Source: Cellulophaga sp. Hel_I_12 (GTDB taxonomy: Bacteria > Bacteroidota > Bacteroidia > Flavobacteriales > Flavobacteriaceae). Taken from it: a stretch of DNA of 64,000 nt. Below the pieces are notes generated by a model, which made no database searches, was not told the DNA's origin, and saw nothing but the letters and a program-made list of their open reading frames with translations. Position numbers and translations under genes: made by a program. The first letter of the stretch is position 1. Every line of letters starts with the position of its first letter. Where the stretch lies: contig NZ_JUHB01000001.1 in assembly GCF_000799565.1 (NCBI RefSeq), forward strand, positions 1,054,001 through 1,118,000, read 5' to 3'. Positions 42,740 through 52,683 of this stretch are shown in pieces.

Positions 42740-45700
42740 ATGATTCACTTTTTCGGAAACACCAACACCAAAGTTTTTGCTGTACAAACCAAAAACGAAC
42801 TTTCAGAAGAAAACACTACAAAATTGAGCTGGTTATTTGGCAACCAACCTAAAATAAATATGGCGTCATTAGACGCCTTTTTTGTTGGCCCAAGAGCTGC
42901 CATGATTACACCTTGGAGCACCAATGCTACCGAAATTACTCAGAATATGGGTATCGAAGGGATTATCAGAATCGAAGAATTCAAAGCTTCGAACGCTGAT
43001 GACCAAAACTTTGACCCTATGTTGTTGCAAAAATATAAAAGCTTACATCAAGATATTTTCAACGTAGCTATTTCACCAGAAAAAATTCTTGAAATTGATG
43101 ATATTGCGCTTTACAACCAAAAAGAGGGTTTAGCCCTTAATGACGAAGAGGTTGAGTACCTCAACAATTTATCTAAAAAATTAGGCAGAAAATTGACAGA
43201 TTCAGAGGTTTTCGGATTTAGCCAAGTAAACTCTGAACACTGTCGCCATAAAATATTCAATGGTACGTTTGTGATTGATGGTCAAGAAATGCCATCTTCC
43301 TTATTCAAACTTATCAAAAAAACATCCCAAGAGCACCCGAATAGTATTGTATCGGCCTATAAAGATAATGTGGCTTTTGTAAAAGGTCCTAAAGTGGTGC
43401 AATTTGCTCCAAAAACTGCTGATAAGCCCGACTTTTACCAGGAACAAGATTTTGATTCGGTGATTTCTTTAAAGGCAGAAACCCATAACTTCCCCACAAC
43501 CGTAGAGCCCTTTAATGGCGCTGCTACTGGTGCCGGTGGTGAAATTAGAGATCGATTAGCAGGTGGAAAAGGTTCGCTTCCTTTAGCAGGAACTGCGGTT
43601 TATATGACGGCATATTCGCGTTTAGAAGAAGGTCGTAATTGGGAAAACGGCATGCCAGCCCGTGAATGGTTATACCAAACACCCATGGATATTTTAATCA
43701 AAGCATCGAACGGAGCTTCTGATTTTGGAAATAAATTTGGACAACCATTGATCTCTGGTTCTGTACTAACTTTTGAACACGCTGAGACTTCTACTACGCT
43801 CAGCCCACGTAGGTTAGCATATGACAAAGTCATTATGCAAGCAGGTGGTATAGGCTATGGAAAAGCAGAACAAGCGATAAAAGATAAACCCAAAACAGGC
43901 GATAAAATTGTAATTCTTGGTGGCGATAACTACCGAATCGGGATGGGTGGTGCAGCTGTTTCGAGTGCGGACACAGGCGAATTTAGCGCTGCTATTGAAT
44001 TAAACGCGGTACAACGCTCTAACCCTGAAATGCAAAAACGTGCCGCCAATGCAGTGCGAGGCATGGTAGAAAGCGATATAAACACCATTGTTTCTATCCA
44101 CGATCATGGGGCTGGTGGCCATTTAAACTGCTTATCCGAATTGGTGGAGGAAACTGGAGGGAAAATAGATTTAGACCAACTCCCTGTTGGTGATCCTACG
44201 CTTTCTGCCAAAGAAATTATCGGGAACGAATCACAAGAACGCATGGGCTTAGTGATTGGAAAAAAAGACATTGATCTACTAAAGCGCATTGCCGATAGAG
44301 AACGTTCGCCAATGTACGAAGTTGGTGAGGTTACAGGTAATGATCGATTTACCTTCGAATCGAAGACTACCGGTGAAAAACCAATGGATTTAGCTTTGGA
44401 AGATATGTTTGGTAGCTCTCCGAAAACCGTCATGAATGATGTTACCGTAAAAAGGAACTACGATAATCCGCAGTATTCTTTAGAGTTTTTTCATGATTAT
44501 TTAGATCAAGTTTTACAACTAGAAGCTGTAGCTTGTAAAGATTGGCTAACCAACAAAGTAGATCGTTGCGTAGGTGGAAAAGTAGCCAAACAACAATGTG
44601 TTGGCCCCTTACAGCTACCTTTGAACAATTGCGGGGTCATGGCTTTAGATTATAAAGGTAAAGAAGGTATTGCCACCTCTATTGGCCATGCGCCTATTGC
44701 GGCTTTAATAAATCCGGCAGCAGGAAGTAAAAATGCCATTAGCGAAGCGCTTACGAATATTATTTGGGCACCCTTGAAAGATGGTTTACAATCTGTTTCC
44801 TTGTCTGCAAATTGGATGTGGCCATGTAAAAATGAAGGTGAAGATGCACGTTTATATGAGGCTGTGCAAGCGGTGTCGGACTTTTCAATTGCTTTAGGGA
44901 TCAACGTACCTACCGGAAAGGATTCACTTTCCATGAAACAAAAATATAAAGATGGTGATGTCATTTCTCCAGGCACCGTCATTATTTCAGCAGCCGGAAA
45001 TTGTAATGACATTACCAAAGTAGTCGAGCCTGTATTGCAGAAAAAAGGCGGCTCTATTTATTATATCAATCTATCTCAAGATGCTTATAAATTAGGTGGC
45101 TCTTCTTTTAACCAAATTCTCAATAAAATAGGCAGCGATGCGCCAACGATTACCAATGATGCTTTTGTAAAAAATACATTTAACACCATTCAAACTTTAA
45201 TCAAAGAAGGGCAAATTTTAGCAGGACATGATGTAGCTTCTGGAGGATTAATCACAACCTTACTTGAAATGTGTTTTGCTGATGTTGACTTAGGAGCAGC
45301 ATTAGACTTGACAAGTTTAGGAGAAGAAGACACGATTCAATTGCTTTTTTCAGAAAATTCAGGCATCGTTTTTCAAGCAAAAGAGGATAGGTTGGTAGAA
45401 GAAGTTTTAGCCACAGCTAAGATTGATTTCCACGCGATCGGGAAAGTTACTTTAAAACCTATGCTCCGCATTAAAAATGGAAGTATGGAGATGGGCTTAA
45501 ACATCAATACACTTCGGGATACCTGGTTTAAAACATCGTATTTATTAGATCATAAACAAACTGCGAACGGTTTAGCAAAAGTGAGATTTGATCAGTATAA
45601 GATGCAAGCTTTAGCCTATAATTTTCCTAAGGATTTTACGGGCACAATTGCGAGCGAAGCGAAGTTATCTGTTAAAGGTAAACAGGATACTTCTCTCAAC

Positions 45701-46450
45701 GATCGTCCCAAAGCGGCAATTTTAAGAGAAAAGGGCAGCAATTCGGAACGTGAAATGGCTAATGCCATGTTTCTTGCTGGCTTTGATGTAAAAGATGTAC
45801 ACATGACCGATTTAATTTCGGGTCGTGAAACCCTAGAAGATATTCAATTCATTGGCGCCGTAGGCGGATTTTCTAATTCAGATGTTTTAGGAAGTGCCAA
45901 AGGATGGGCTGGAGCCTTTAAATACAATGAAAAAGCGAATACGGCATTGAAGAATTTCTTTGCTCGGCCTGACACTTTATCGGTAGGTATTTGTAATGGA
46001 TGCCAGTTGTTTATGGAATTAGATTTGGTCAACCCCGAACACCATACCCATGGCAAAATGACCTATAATGACTCGAATAAACACGAAAGTAATTTTACAT
46101 CGGTTATCATTCAAAAAAATAATTCTGTTATGCTTTCCTCTTTAGAAGGCGCTAAACTTGGGGTTTGGATTTCTCACGGTGAGGGTAAGTTTAGTTTACC
46201 ACTTTCTGAAACCGACTACTCTATTGTTGCGAAATACGGGTATGAAAATTATCCCGCAAACCCAAATGGCAGTGATTTTAATACGGCTATGCTTTGTGAT
46301 AAAACAGGTCGACATTTGGTAACCATGCCCCATATTGAACGCTCTATATTTCCTTGGAACTGGGCACACTACCCTAAAGATAGAAATGATGAAGTTTCAC
46401 CTTGGTTAGCTGCTTTTGTAAATGCTAGAAAGTGGATTGAGAACAACTAA
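42740..46450 (+). CDS. purL: phosphoribosylformylglycinamidine synthase, single-chain type
   Basis: 1236 residues, the large fused form of FGAM synthase. The synthetase part carries FGFSQVNSEHCRHKIFNG, LKAETHNFPTTVEPFNGAATGAGGEIRD and HDHGAGGHLNCL. The C-terminal glutamine amidotransferase has the nucleophile in GICNGCQLF (Cys about 1090) and a His near the end in MPHIERSIFPWNW. It converts FGAR, glutamine and ATP to FGAM in purine synthesis. No other pur gene is adjacent in the window. Confidence 0.97.
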   Translation: MIHFFGNTNTKVFAVQTKNELSEENTTKLSWLFGNQPKINMASLDAFFVGPRAAMITPWSTNATEITQNMGIEGIIRIEEFKASNADDQNFDPMLLQKYKSLHQDIFNVAISPEKILEIDDIALYNQKEGLALNDEEVEYLNNLSKKLGRKLTDSEVFGFSQVNSEHCRHKIFNGTFVIDGQEMPSSLFKLIKKTSQEHPNSIVSAYKDNVAFVKGPKVVQFAPKTADKPDFYQEQDFDSVISLKAETHNFPTTVEPFNGAATGAGGEIRDRLAGGKGSLPLAGTAVYMTAYSRLEEGRNWENGMPAREWLYQTPMDILIKASNGASDFGNKFGQPLISGSVLTFEHAETSTTLSPRRLAYDKVIMQAGGIGYGKAEQAIKDKPKTGDKIVILGGDNYRIGMGGAAVSSADTGEFSAAIELNAVQRSNPEMQKRAANAVRGMVESDINTIVSIHDHGAGGHLNCLSELVEETGGKIDLDQLPVGDPTLSAKEIIGNESQERMGLVIGKKDIDLLKRIADRERSPMYEVGEVTGNDRFTFESKTTGEKPMDLALEDMFGSSPKTVMNDVTVKRNYDNPQYSLEFFHDYLDQVLQLEAVACKDWLTNKVDRCVGGKVAKQQCVGPLQLPLNNCGVMALDYKGKEGIATSIGHAPIAALINPAAGSKNAISEALTNIIWAPLKDGLQSVSLSANWMWPCKNEGEDARLYEAVQAVSDFSIALGINVPTGKDSLSMKQKYKDGDVISPGTVIISAAGNCNDITKVVEPVLQKKGGSIYYINLSQDAYKLGGSSFNQILNKIGSDAPTITNDAFVKNTFNTIQTLIKEGQILAGHDVASGGLITTLLEMCFADVDLGAALDLTSLGEEDTIQLLFSENSGIVFQAKEDRLVEEVLATAKIDFHAIGKVTLKPMLRIKNGSMEMGLNINTLRDTWFKTSYLLDHKQTANGLAKVRFDQYKMQALAYNFPKDFTGTIASEAKLSVKGKQDTSLNDRPKAAILREKGSNSEREMANAMFLAGFDVKDVHMTDLISGRETLEDIQFIGAVGGFSNSDVLGSAKGWAGAFKYNEKANTALKNFFARPDTLSVGICNGCQLFMELDLVNPEHHTHGKMTYNDSNKHESNFTSVIIQKNNSVMLSSLEGAKLGVWISHGEGKFSLPLSETDYSIVAKYGYENYPANPNGSDFNTAMLCDKTGRHLVTMPHIERSIFPWNWAHYPKDRNDEVSPWLAAFVNARKWIENN

Positions 46451-46473
46451 AAAATGTATTTAGAACCTTAAAA

Positions 46474-46520
46474 AAGCAAAGACTACCTCATGTAAATTAA
46501 GTAGTCTTTGCTTGTTTTAC
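46474..46520 (+). terminator. terminator after purL
   Basis: AAGCAAAGACTAC and GTAGTCTTTGCTT form a perfect 13-base stem with a 14-base loop, followed by a short T-rich stretch (GTTTTAC). Confidence 0.85.
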
Positions 46521-46615
46521 ATTATAAATTGCTCAAAAAATCGTTAATATTTTTATCAATCTCATTTTAATACTCCCTTTTTTCTTATTTTGCAGCGACA
46601 ATCCAGAATTACCCT

Positions 46616-48388
46616 ATGCAGAATATAAGCCGCCTTTTCGATTTTCCTTATTATCAATTAGAAAAATATAACCTAACAGTTGCTCTTGCCACAAAATATA
46701 ATGAAAATTGGATTACTACCTCTACACAAGAGTATATTAACAAAGCCAATGCTATAAGTAGAGCACTACTTCGTTTGGGAGTAAAACCGAATGATAAAAT
46801 TGCCATAATTTCTATGTCTAACAGAACAGAATGGAATATTATGGATATTGGAGTTTTACAATTAGGTGCCCAAAACGTACCTGTTTACCCTACGATATGC
46901 GAAGATGATTATGCCTATATTCTAAATCATTCTGAGGCTACCTATTGCTTTGTTTCGTGTGATGAAGTATATCAAAAAGTGAAAGCTATCCAAGATCAGG
47001 TGCCAACGCTTAAAGACATATATTCTTTTGATGAAGTACCGAACTGTAAAAATTGGAATGAAGTTTTAACTTTAGGAGAAGACAACGCGAACCAAAATGA
47101 TGTTGAAAACCTTAAAAATGCCGTAAAACCTAGTGATTTAGCCACCTTAATTTATACGTCTGGAACTACAGGAAGACCTAAGGGCGTTATGCTGTCACAT
47201 GCTAATTTGGTGAGTAATGCTTTAGAGAGTTTTAAAAGAATACCGATAGAGCTTGGTAATTCAAAATCATTAAGTTTTTTACCCGTTTGTCATGTATACG
47301 AACGCATGTTGATTTACTTGTACCAATACTGTGGAACGAGTATTTACTTTGCTCCTATTGATCAAATTAGTGAATATGCTAAAGAAGTTAAACCCCACGT
47401 GATGACCGCTGTTCCGCGCTTATTAGAAAAAGTGTATGATAAAATTATTGCCAAAGGAACAGATTTAACAGGACTTAAGAAAAAATTATTCTTTTGGGCT
47501 GTAGCCATAGGTTTACAGTACGAACCTTACGGACAAAACGGATGGTGGTACGAGAAAAAATTAGGCCTAGCCAGGAAACTAATTTTTAGTAAATGGCAAG
47601 ATGCCTTAGGTGGTAACTTATCCGTCATGGCATCCGGTAGCGCAGCATTGCAACCCCGTTTAGCCCGAATTTTCAATGCAGCTCAATTTGGCGTGATGGA
47701 AGGTTACGGACTTACCGAAACCTCTCCTGTGGTTTCTGTAAACGACATGCGTAACGGAGGTTTTAGAATTGGAACCGTTGGCAAACCTTTGGATAAAACA
47801 GAAGTAAAAATCGCTGAAGATGGTGAAATTTGTATTAAAGGGCCTCAAGTGATGTTAGGCTATTACAAGGATCCTGAAAAAACAGCTGAAGTATTGATTA
47901 ATGGGTACTTCCATACTGGAGATATTGGAGAAATTGATGCCGATGGATTCTTAAAAATTACCGATCGTAAGAAAGAAATGTTCAAAACTTCTGGTGGTAA
48001 ATATGTAGCGCCTCAATTATTAGAAAATAGATTAAAACAATCCAGATTTATAGACCAGGTTATGGTGATTGGGGAAAGTGAAAAAATGCCTGCGGCATTA
48101 ATTCAGCCAGATTTTGATTTTATTAAAAATTGGGCCAAAATACATAAGATTGAAGTTGGTACTCATGCAGAACTTGTGGTTAACGAAAAGGTGATTGCCC
48201 GAATTGCAGAAGAAGTTGAAGAAGCAAATGAAAATTTTGCCAAATGGGAAAAAGTAAAAGCATTTAGACTTACACCTGATGCTTGGAGTATCGACGAAGG
48301 TCACCTAACACCTACGATGAAATTAAAGCGTAAAATCGTAAAAGAAAAGTATATAAAACTATACAACGAAATATATGAGCATGTATAG
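46616..48388 (+). CDS. fadD: AMP-dependent long-chain acyl-CoA synthetase
   Basis: 590 residues. The P-loop-like motif IYTSGTTGRPKGVMLSH (about 179-195), MEGYGLTETSPVVS and the hinge HTGDIGEIDADGFLKITDRKKE (about 437-458) place it in the long-chain acyl-CoA ligase group. It activates fatty acids to acyl-CoA at the cytoplasmic side of the membrane. It lies upstream of a MarR and beta-oxidation operon but is separated from it by a terminator, so it may be a separate transcript of the same regulon. The fadD symbol is used by function, not by strict orthology. Confidence 0.93.
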   Translation: MQNISRLFDFPYYQLEKYNLTVALATKYNENWITTSTQEYINKANAISRALLRLGVKPNDKIAIISMSNRTEWNIMDIGVLQLGAQNVPVYPTICEDDYAYILNHSEATYCFVSCDEVYQKVKAIQDQVPTLKDIYSFDEVPNCKNWNEVLTLGEDNANQNDVENLKNAVKPSDLATLIYTSGTTGRPKGVMLSHANLVSNALESFKRIPIELGNSKSLSFLPVCHVYERMLIYLYQYCGTSIYFAPIDQISEYAKEVKPHVMTAVPRLLEKVYDKIIAKGTDLTGLKKKLFFWAVAIGLQYEPYGQNGWWYEKKLGLARKLIFSKWQDALGGNLSVMASGSAALQPRLARIFNAAQFGVMEGYGLTETSPVVSVNDMRNGGFRIGTVGKPLDKTEVKIAEDGEICIKGPQVMLGYYKDPEKTAEVLINGYFHTGDIGEIDADGFLKITDRKKEMFKTSGGKYVAPQLLENRLKQSRFIDQVMVIGESEKMPAALIQPDFDFIKNWAKIHKIEVGTHAELVVNEKVIARIAEEVEEANENFAKWEKVKAFRLTPDAWSIDEGHLTPTMKLKRKIVKEKYIKLYNEIYEHV

Positions 48389-48414
48389 TGCTACATATTA
48401 ATTATTAAAATTCA

Positions 48415-48454
48415 TAAAAAAAGAGATTATCGATAAGATTTAATCTCTTTTTTT
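48415..48454 (+). terminator. terminator after the acyl-CoA ligase gene
   Basis: AAAAAAGAGATTA and TAATCTCTTTTTT form a stem with an 11-base loop, followed directly by a T tract. Its last bases abut the palindrome at 48455. Confidence 0.88.
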
Positions 48455-48490
48455 AATAAAATTTATTATGCATGCATAATAAATTTTATT
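48455..48490. promoter_or_regulatory. perfect 36-base palindrome, probable MarR operator
   Basis: All 36 bases read the same on both strands, centred on ATGCATGCAT (half-site TTATTATGCA; outer arms AATAAAATTT). It covers the -33 zone and ends at the first base of the -7 box of the marR promoter. MarR dimers bind palindromes of about 16-20 bases, so this length could hold two dimers or one core with symmetric flanks. No second copy was found before the acyl-CoA ligase gene. Confidence 0.8.
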
Positions 48491-48497
48491 ATATTTG
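48490..48497 (+). promoter_or_regulatory. -7 box of the marR-fad operon
   Basis: TATATTTG (48490-48497) fits TAnnTTTG, about 18 bases before the marR ATG at 48515. It starts at the last base of the 36-base palindrome, so a bound regulator would block polymerase. The leader is very short. Confidence 0.7.
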
Positions 48498-48514
48498 AGT
48501 TTTAGTATTTATAA

Positions 48515-48970
48515 ATGAAAGACCTTACTATAGATTATGCATTGAGATCAACTTGGCAATCGGTGGCTCGAATGTATAATGAAGAAGCCAAAATATTCGA
48601 ATCTACCATGGCCGTTGGCTTTACGCTTTTAAGTATCGACCCTAAGGAGGGTACCCCCTCAACATCACTTGGCCCTAAAATGGGAATGGAAGCGACAAGT
48701 CTTTCGAGAATACTGAAAAGCATGGAAGAAAAAGGCTTAATTAAACGAAAACCAAATCCAAATGACGGTCGCGGAGTTTTAATTCACTTGACCGATTTTG
48801 GCTTAGAAAAAAGAAAAGATTCTAAAGATGTCGTATTGCGGTTTAATGAGGTTGTAAAAGACAATGTAACTCCAGAAAAACTAAATTCCTTTTTTGAAGT
48901 TATCGACGTCATTAACAAACTAGTTTCAGATAAAAAAATTTATAGTAAAGATTCAAAAACAAATTATTAG
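48515..48970 (+). CDS. MarR-family transcriptional regulator
   Basis: 151 residues with a winged helix-turn-helix: MGMEATSLSRILKSMEEKGLIKRKPNPNDGRGVLIHLTDFG (about 58-98), with the wing containing Asp-Gly-Arg. The first and last thirds are dimerisation helices. Acyl-CoA or free fatty acid is the natural candidate ligand, because it heads an operon for beta-oxidation and its promoter holds a perfect palindrome. The fadN-like gene starts 2 bases after its stop. Confidence 0.93.
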   Translation: MKDLTIDYALRSTWQSVARMYNEEAKIFESTMAVGFTLLSIDPKEGTPSTSLGPKMGMEATSLSRILKSMEEKGLIKRKPNPNDGRGVLIHLTDFGLEKRKDSKDVVLRFNEVVKDNVTPEKLNSFFEVIDVINKLVSDKKIYSKDSKTNY

Positions 48971-48972
48971 TA

Positions 48973-51387
48973 ATGAATTTGAAAAACAAACACATCAAAA
49001 AAATAGCTGTAATTGGCTCAGGAATAATGGGAAGCGGTATTGCTTGCCATTTTGCGAATATCGGAGTAGAAGTTTTGTTATTGGATATTATTCCAAGGGA
49101 ACTCAACGATAAAGAAAAAGCTAAGGGCCTTACTTTAGAGGATAACGCTGTTCGAAACAGATTAGTGAACGATTCGCTAGCTTCAGCTTTAAAATCAAAA
49201 CCATCGCCAATTTACCATCAAAAATTTGCCAGCAGAATTACTACAGGTAACCTTGATGACGATCTTAGCAAAATATCAAAGGTAGATTGGATTATTGAGG
49301 TTGTGGTTGAACGGCTTGATATTAAAAAATCGGTCTTTGAAAAAATAGAAAAATACAGAACGCCTGGAACCTTAATTACCAGTAATACTTCTGGTATTCC
49401 TATTCATTTTATGAGTGAAGGTCGTAGTGAAGATTTTCAAGAACATTTCTGTGGCACCCACTTTTTTAACCCAGCACGTTATTTAAATCTTTTTGAAATT
49501 ATACCTGGACCTAAAACATCTCCTGAAGTTTTGGAGTTTCTAAACGGATATGGCGAACAGTTTTTAGGAAAAACATCTGTAATTGCTAAAGACACGCCTG
49601 CTTTTATTGGAAATAGAATCGGAATATTTAGTATTCAGAGTCTTTTTCATATGGTGAAAGAAATGGGTATGACCGTGGAAGAAGTCGACAAATTAACAGG
49701 TCCTGTTATCGGACGTCCTAAATCAGCCACATTTAGAACCGTAGACGTGGTAGGTTTAGATACTTTAGTACATGTGGCCAATGGCATTGCTGATAATTGT
49801 AAAGATGATGAAAAACTAGACTTGTTTAAACTACCTGGTTTCATCAATACCATGGTGGAAAATAAATGGTTAGGAAGTAAAACAGGCCAGGGGTTTTATA
49901 AAAAAGAAAGAAAAAAAGACGGTTCAAGTGAAATTTTAACGCTTGACTTAGATACGATGGATTATCGTTCTAATAAAAGAGCCAGCTTCGCGACTTTAGA
50001 GCTGACAAAAAGCATTGATAAAGTAGTGGACCGCTTTAAAGTTTTAGTTTCTGGAAAAGATAAAGCAGGTGAATTTTACAGAAAAAGTTTTGCTGCCTTA
50101 TTTGCTTATGTATCCCATAGAATTCCTGAAATTTCAGACGAGTTATACAAAATTGATGATGCTATGAAAGCAGGTTTTGGCTGGGAGCACGGACCTTTCC
50201 AAATCTGGGATGCTATTGGCGTGGAAAAAGGACTTGAAATAATGAAAGCAGAAGGAGAAACTGCTGCCGATTGGGTAACGGAAATGCTATCAAAGGATAT
50301 CAGTTCTTTTTATACGGTAAAAGAAGGCGCAACTTATTTTTATGATATTCCAAATACATCTTATGCAAAAGTACCAGGACAAGATGCGTTTATCATTCTA
50401 GACAATATTAGAAAATCAAAAGAAGTATTTAAAAATAGTGGTGTTGTCGTAGAAGATTTGGGTGATGGTATTTTAAATGTAGAATTCCAATCTAAAATGA
50501 ATACAATTGGCGGTGATGTATTGGCTGGCCTGAACAAGGCTATCGATATCGCCGAAAAAGATTTTCAAGGATTAGTGGTTGGAAATCAAGCTGCAAATTT
50601 CTCTGTTGGTGCCAATATTGGAATGATTTTTATGATGGCTGTGGAGCAAGAATATGACGAATTAAATATGGCCATTAAAATGTTCCAAGATACCATGATG
50701 CGTATGCGCTATTCTGCCATACCCACCGTAGCTGCTCCTCACGGGATGGCTTTAGGCGGTGGATGTGAACTTTCATTACATGCAGATAAGGTTGTGGCAG
50801 CAGCAGAAACCTATATTGGACTTGTAGAATTTGGAGTTGGTGTTATTCCTGGTGGCGGTGGTTCTAAAGAATTTGCTGTAAGGGCACAAGACCTCTTTCA
50901 AAAAGGAGATGTTGAGTTAAACGTTTTACAAGAATATTTCTTGACTATCGGAATGGCAAAAGTATCTACCTCAGCCTATGAGGCTTTTGATTTGGGCATT
51001 TTACAACACGGAAAAGACATTGTTGTTGTCAATAAAGACCGTCAAATTGCAACGGCCAAAGCACATGCAAAATTAATGGCAGAAGCAGGCTATACGCAAC
51101 CTATAAAAAGAAGCGATATTAAAGTGTTAGGAAAACAAGCACTAGGGATGTTTTTGGTAGGCACAGATGCCATGGAAGACAGTAATTACATTAGCGAACA
51201 CGATAAAAAAATTGCGAATAAATTAGCCTACGTTATGGCGGGTGGAGACCTATCGGAACCAACCTTGGTCAATGAACAGTATTTGTTAGATTTAGAACGC
51301 GAAGCTTTCTTATCACTTTGTACCGAGCGTAAAACCTTGGAGAGAATTCAACATATGTTGAAAACTGGAAAACCGCTTCGCAACTAG
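48973..51387 (+). CDS. fadN: FadN-like 3-hydroxyacyl-CoA dehydrogenase / enoyl-CoA hydratase
   Basis: 804 residues. The dehydrogenase is N-terminal: NAD motif IAVIGSGIMGSGIACHF (about 11-27), then HFCGTHFFNPARY. The crotonase part is C-terminal: PHGMALGGGCELSLHAD and GVGVIPGGGGSKEF (about 593-635). This order is that of Bacillus FadN, the reverse of E. coli FadB. It carries out hydration and oxidation of enoyl-CoA. Downstream come thiolase and acyl-CoA dehydrogenase, as in the Bacillus fadNAE operon. Confidence 0.93.
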   Translation: MNLKNKHIKKIAVIGSGIMGSGIACHFANIGVEVLLLDIIPRELNDKEKAKGLTLEDNAVRNRLVNDSLASALKSKPSPIYHQKFASRITTGNLDDDLSKISKVDWIIEVVVERLDIKKSVFEKIEKYRTPGTLITSNTSGIPIHFMSEGRSEDFQEHFCGTHFFNPARYLNLFEIIPGPKTSPEVLEFLNGYGEQFLGKTSVIAKDTPAFIGNRIGIFSIQSLFHMVKEMGMTVEEVDKLTGPVIGRPKSATFRTVDVVGLDTLVHVANGIADNCKDDEKLDLFKLPGFINTMVENKWLGSKTGQGFYKKERKKDGSSEILTLDLDTMDYRSNKRASFATLELTKSIDKVVDRFKVLVSGKDKAGEFYRKSFAALFAYVSHRIPEISDELYKIDDAMKAGFGWEHGPFQIWDAIGVEKGLEIMKAEGETAADWVTEMLSKDISSFYTVKEGATYFYDIPNTSYAKVPGQDAFIILDNIRKSKEVFKNSGVVVEDLGDGILNVEFQSKMNTIGGDVLAGLNKAIDIAEKDFQGLVVGNQAANFSVGANIGMIFMMAVEQEYDELNMAIKMFQDTMMRMRYSAIPTVAAPHGMALGGGCELSLHADKVVAAAETYIGLVEFGVGVIPGGGGSKEFAVRAQDLFQKGDVELNVLQEYFLTIGMAKVSTSAYEAFDLGILQHGKDIVVVNKDRQIATAKAHAKLMAEAGYTQPIKRSDIKVLGKQALGMFLVGTDAMEDSNYISEHDKKIANKLAYVMAGGDLSEPTLVNEQYLLDLEREAFLSLCTERKTLERIQHMLKTGKPLRN

Positions 51388-51394
51388 TTGCGAT

Positions 51395-51473
51395 GCTTTA
51401 AGCCTTATGCTTTATGCATTAGGCAAAAGTTAATTTTACAAATCAAAACAGCTTAAAGCATAACGCTTAAAGC
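51395..51473. repeat. word-repeat inverted arms between fadN and fadA
   Basis: Two 23-base arms, 51395-51417 and 51451-51473, are reverse complements with 21 of 23 matches and a 33-base loop. Each arm is itself made of repeats of GCTTTAAGC/GCTTTATGC-like words. Further words (CCTAAAGC) continue to the fadA start. In RNA this would be a long stem inside the operon. It may affect mRNA processing or the ratio between the two proteins. Confidence 0.8.
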
Positions 51474-51488
51474 CTAAAGCATTAGAAC

Positions 51489-52679
51489 ATGAAACAAGCA
51501 TATATAGTAAAAGCATACAGAACAGCAGTAGGAAAAGCACCAAAAGGGGTTTTTCGTTTTAAGAGAACTGATGAGTTAGCCGCTGAAACTATTCAGCACA
51601 TGATGTCTGAATTACCTCAGTTTGACAAAAGCCGAATTGACGATGTGATTGTAGGAAATGCGATGCCAGAAGGTTCGCAAGGACTAAACATGGCTCGCTT
51701 TATCTCTCTTATTGGTTTAGATAGTGTTGATGTTGCCGGTGTTACCGTCAATCGTTTTTGTGCCTCAGGTATTGAAACTATAGGAATGGCAACCGCAAAA
51801 ATTCAGGCCGGGATGGCAGAATGTATTATTGCTGGTGGTGCAGAAAGCATGAGCGCTGTCCCTATGACAGGCTTTAAACCAGAATTAAATTATGATACGG
51901 TAAAATCTGGCCATGAAGATTATTATTGGGGCATGGGAAATACAGCTGAAGCCGTAGCGAAGCAATTTAAAGTATCGCGTGAAGATCAGGATGAATTTGC
52001 CTATCATTCGCACATGAAAGCTTTGAGAGCTCAGGCTGAAGATCGCTTTCAAGATCAAATTGTTCCTATTGAAGTAGCGCAAACCTATTTAGATGAAAAA
52101 GGAAAAAAAGCTACGAAAAAATATACGGTAACCAAAGATGAAGGGCCTAGAAAAGGAACAAACTTAGAAGCCTTAGCTGGCTTAAGACCCGTTTTTGCCG
52201 CTGGAGGAAGTGTTACTGCAGGGAACTCCTCACAAATGAGTGATGGAGCCGCTTTTGTATTGATTATGAGCGAAGCCATGGTAAAAGAATTAAATTTAGA
52301 ACCCATCGCCCGTTTAGTGAATTATGCAGCGGCTGGTGTTGAACCGAGAATTATGGGGATCGGACCTGTTAAAGCAATTCCTAAAGCACTAAAACAAGCA
52401 GGCTTAAAACAAAATGACGTGGAGTTAATTGAACTTAATGAAGCCTTTGCTTCTCAATCTCTTGCTGTTATTCGAGAACTAGATCTTAATTCAGAAATCA
52501 TCAATGTAAATGGTGGCGCTATTGCTTTGGGGCATCCTTTAGGCTGTACAGGAGCTAAGCTATCGGTACAATTGTTTGATGAAATGCGTAAAAGAAATAT
52601 GAAAGGAAAATACGGAATGGTCACCATGTGCGTGGGAACAGGACAAGGAGCGGCAGGTATTTTTGAATTTCTGTCATAA
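51489..52679 (+). CDS. fadA: acetyl-CoA C-acyltransferase (3-ketoacyl-CoA thiolase)
   Basis: 396 residues. Nucleophile Cys91 in [13 protein letters not shown], then [23 protein letters not shown], the His of [16 protein letters not shown] and the second Cys in [15 protein letters not shown]. It releases acetyl-CoA from 3-ketoacyl-CoA in beta-oxidation. It lies between the FadN-like and FadE-like genes, separated from each by repeat-rich gaps of about 100 and 80 bases. Confidence 0.95.
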   Translation: MKQAYIVKAYRTAVGKAPKGVFRFKRTDELAAETIQHMMSELPQFDKSRIDDVIVGNAMPEGSQGLNMARFISLIGLDSVDVAGVTVNRFCASGIETIGMATAKIQAGMAECIIAGGAESMSAVPMTGFKPELNYDTVKSGHEDYYWGMGNTAEAVAKQFKVSREDQDEFAYHSHMKALRAQAEDRFQDQIVPIEVAQTYLDEKGKKATKKYTVTKDEGPRKGTNLEALAGLRPVFAAGGSVTAGNSSQMSDGAAFVLIMSEAMVKELNLEPIARLVNYAAAGVEPRIMGIGPVKAIPKALKQAGLKQNDVELIELNEAFASQSLAVIRELDLNSEIINVNGGAIALGHPLGCTGAKLSVQLFDEMRKRNMKGKYGMVTMCVGTGQGAAGIFEFLS

Positions 52680-52683
52680 ATAG

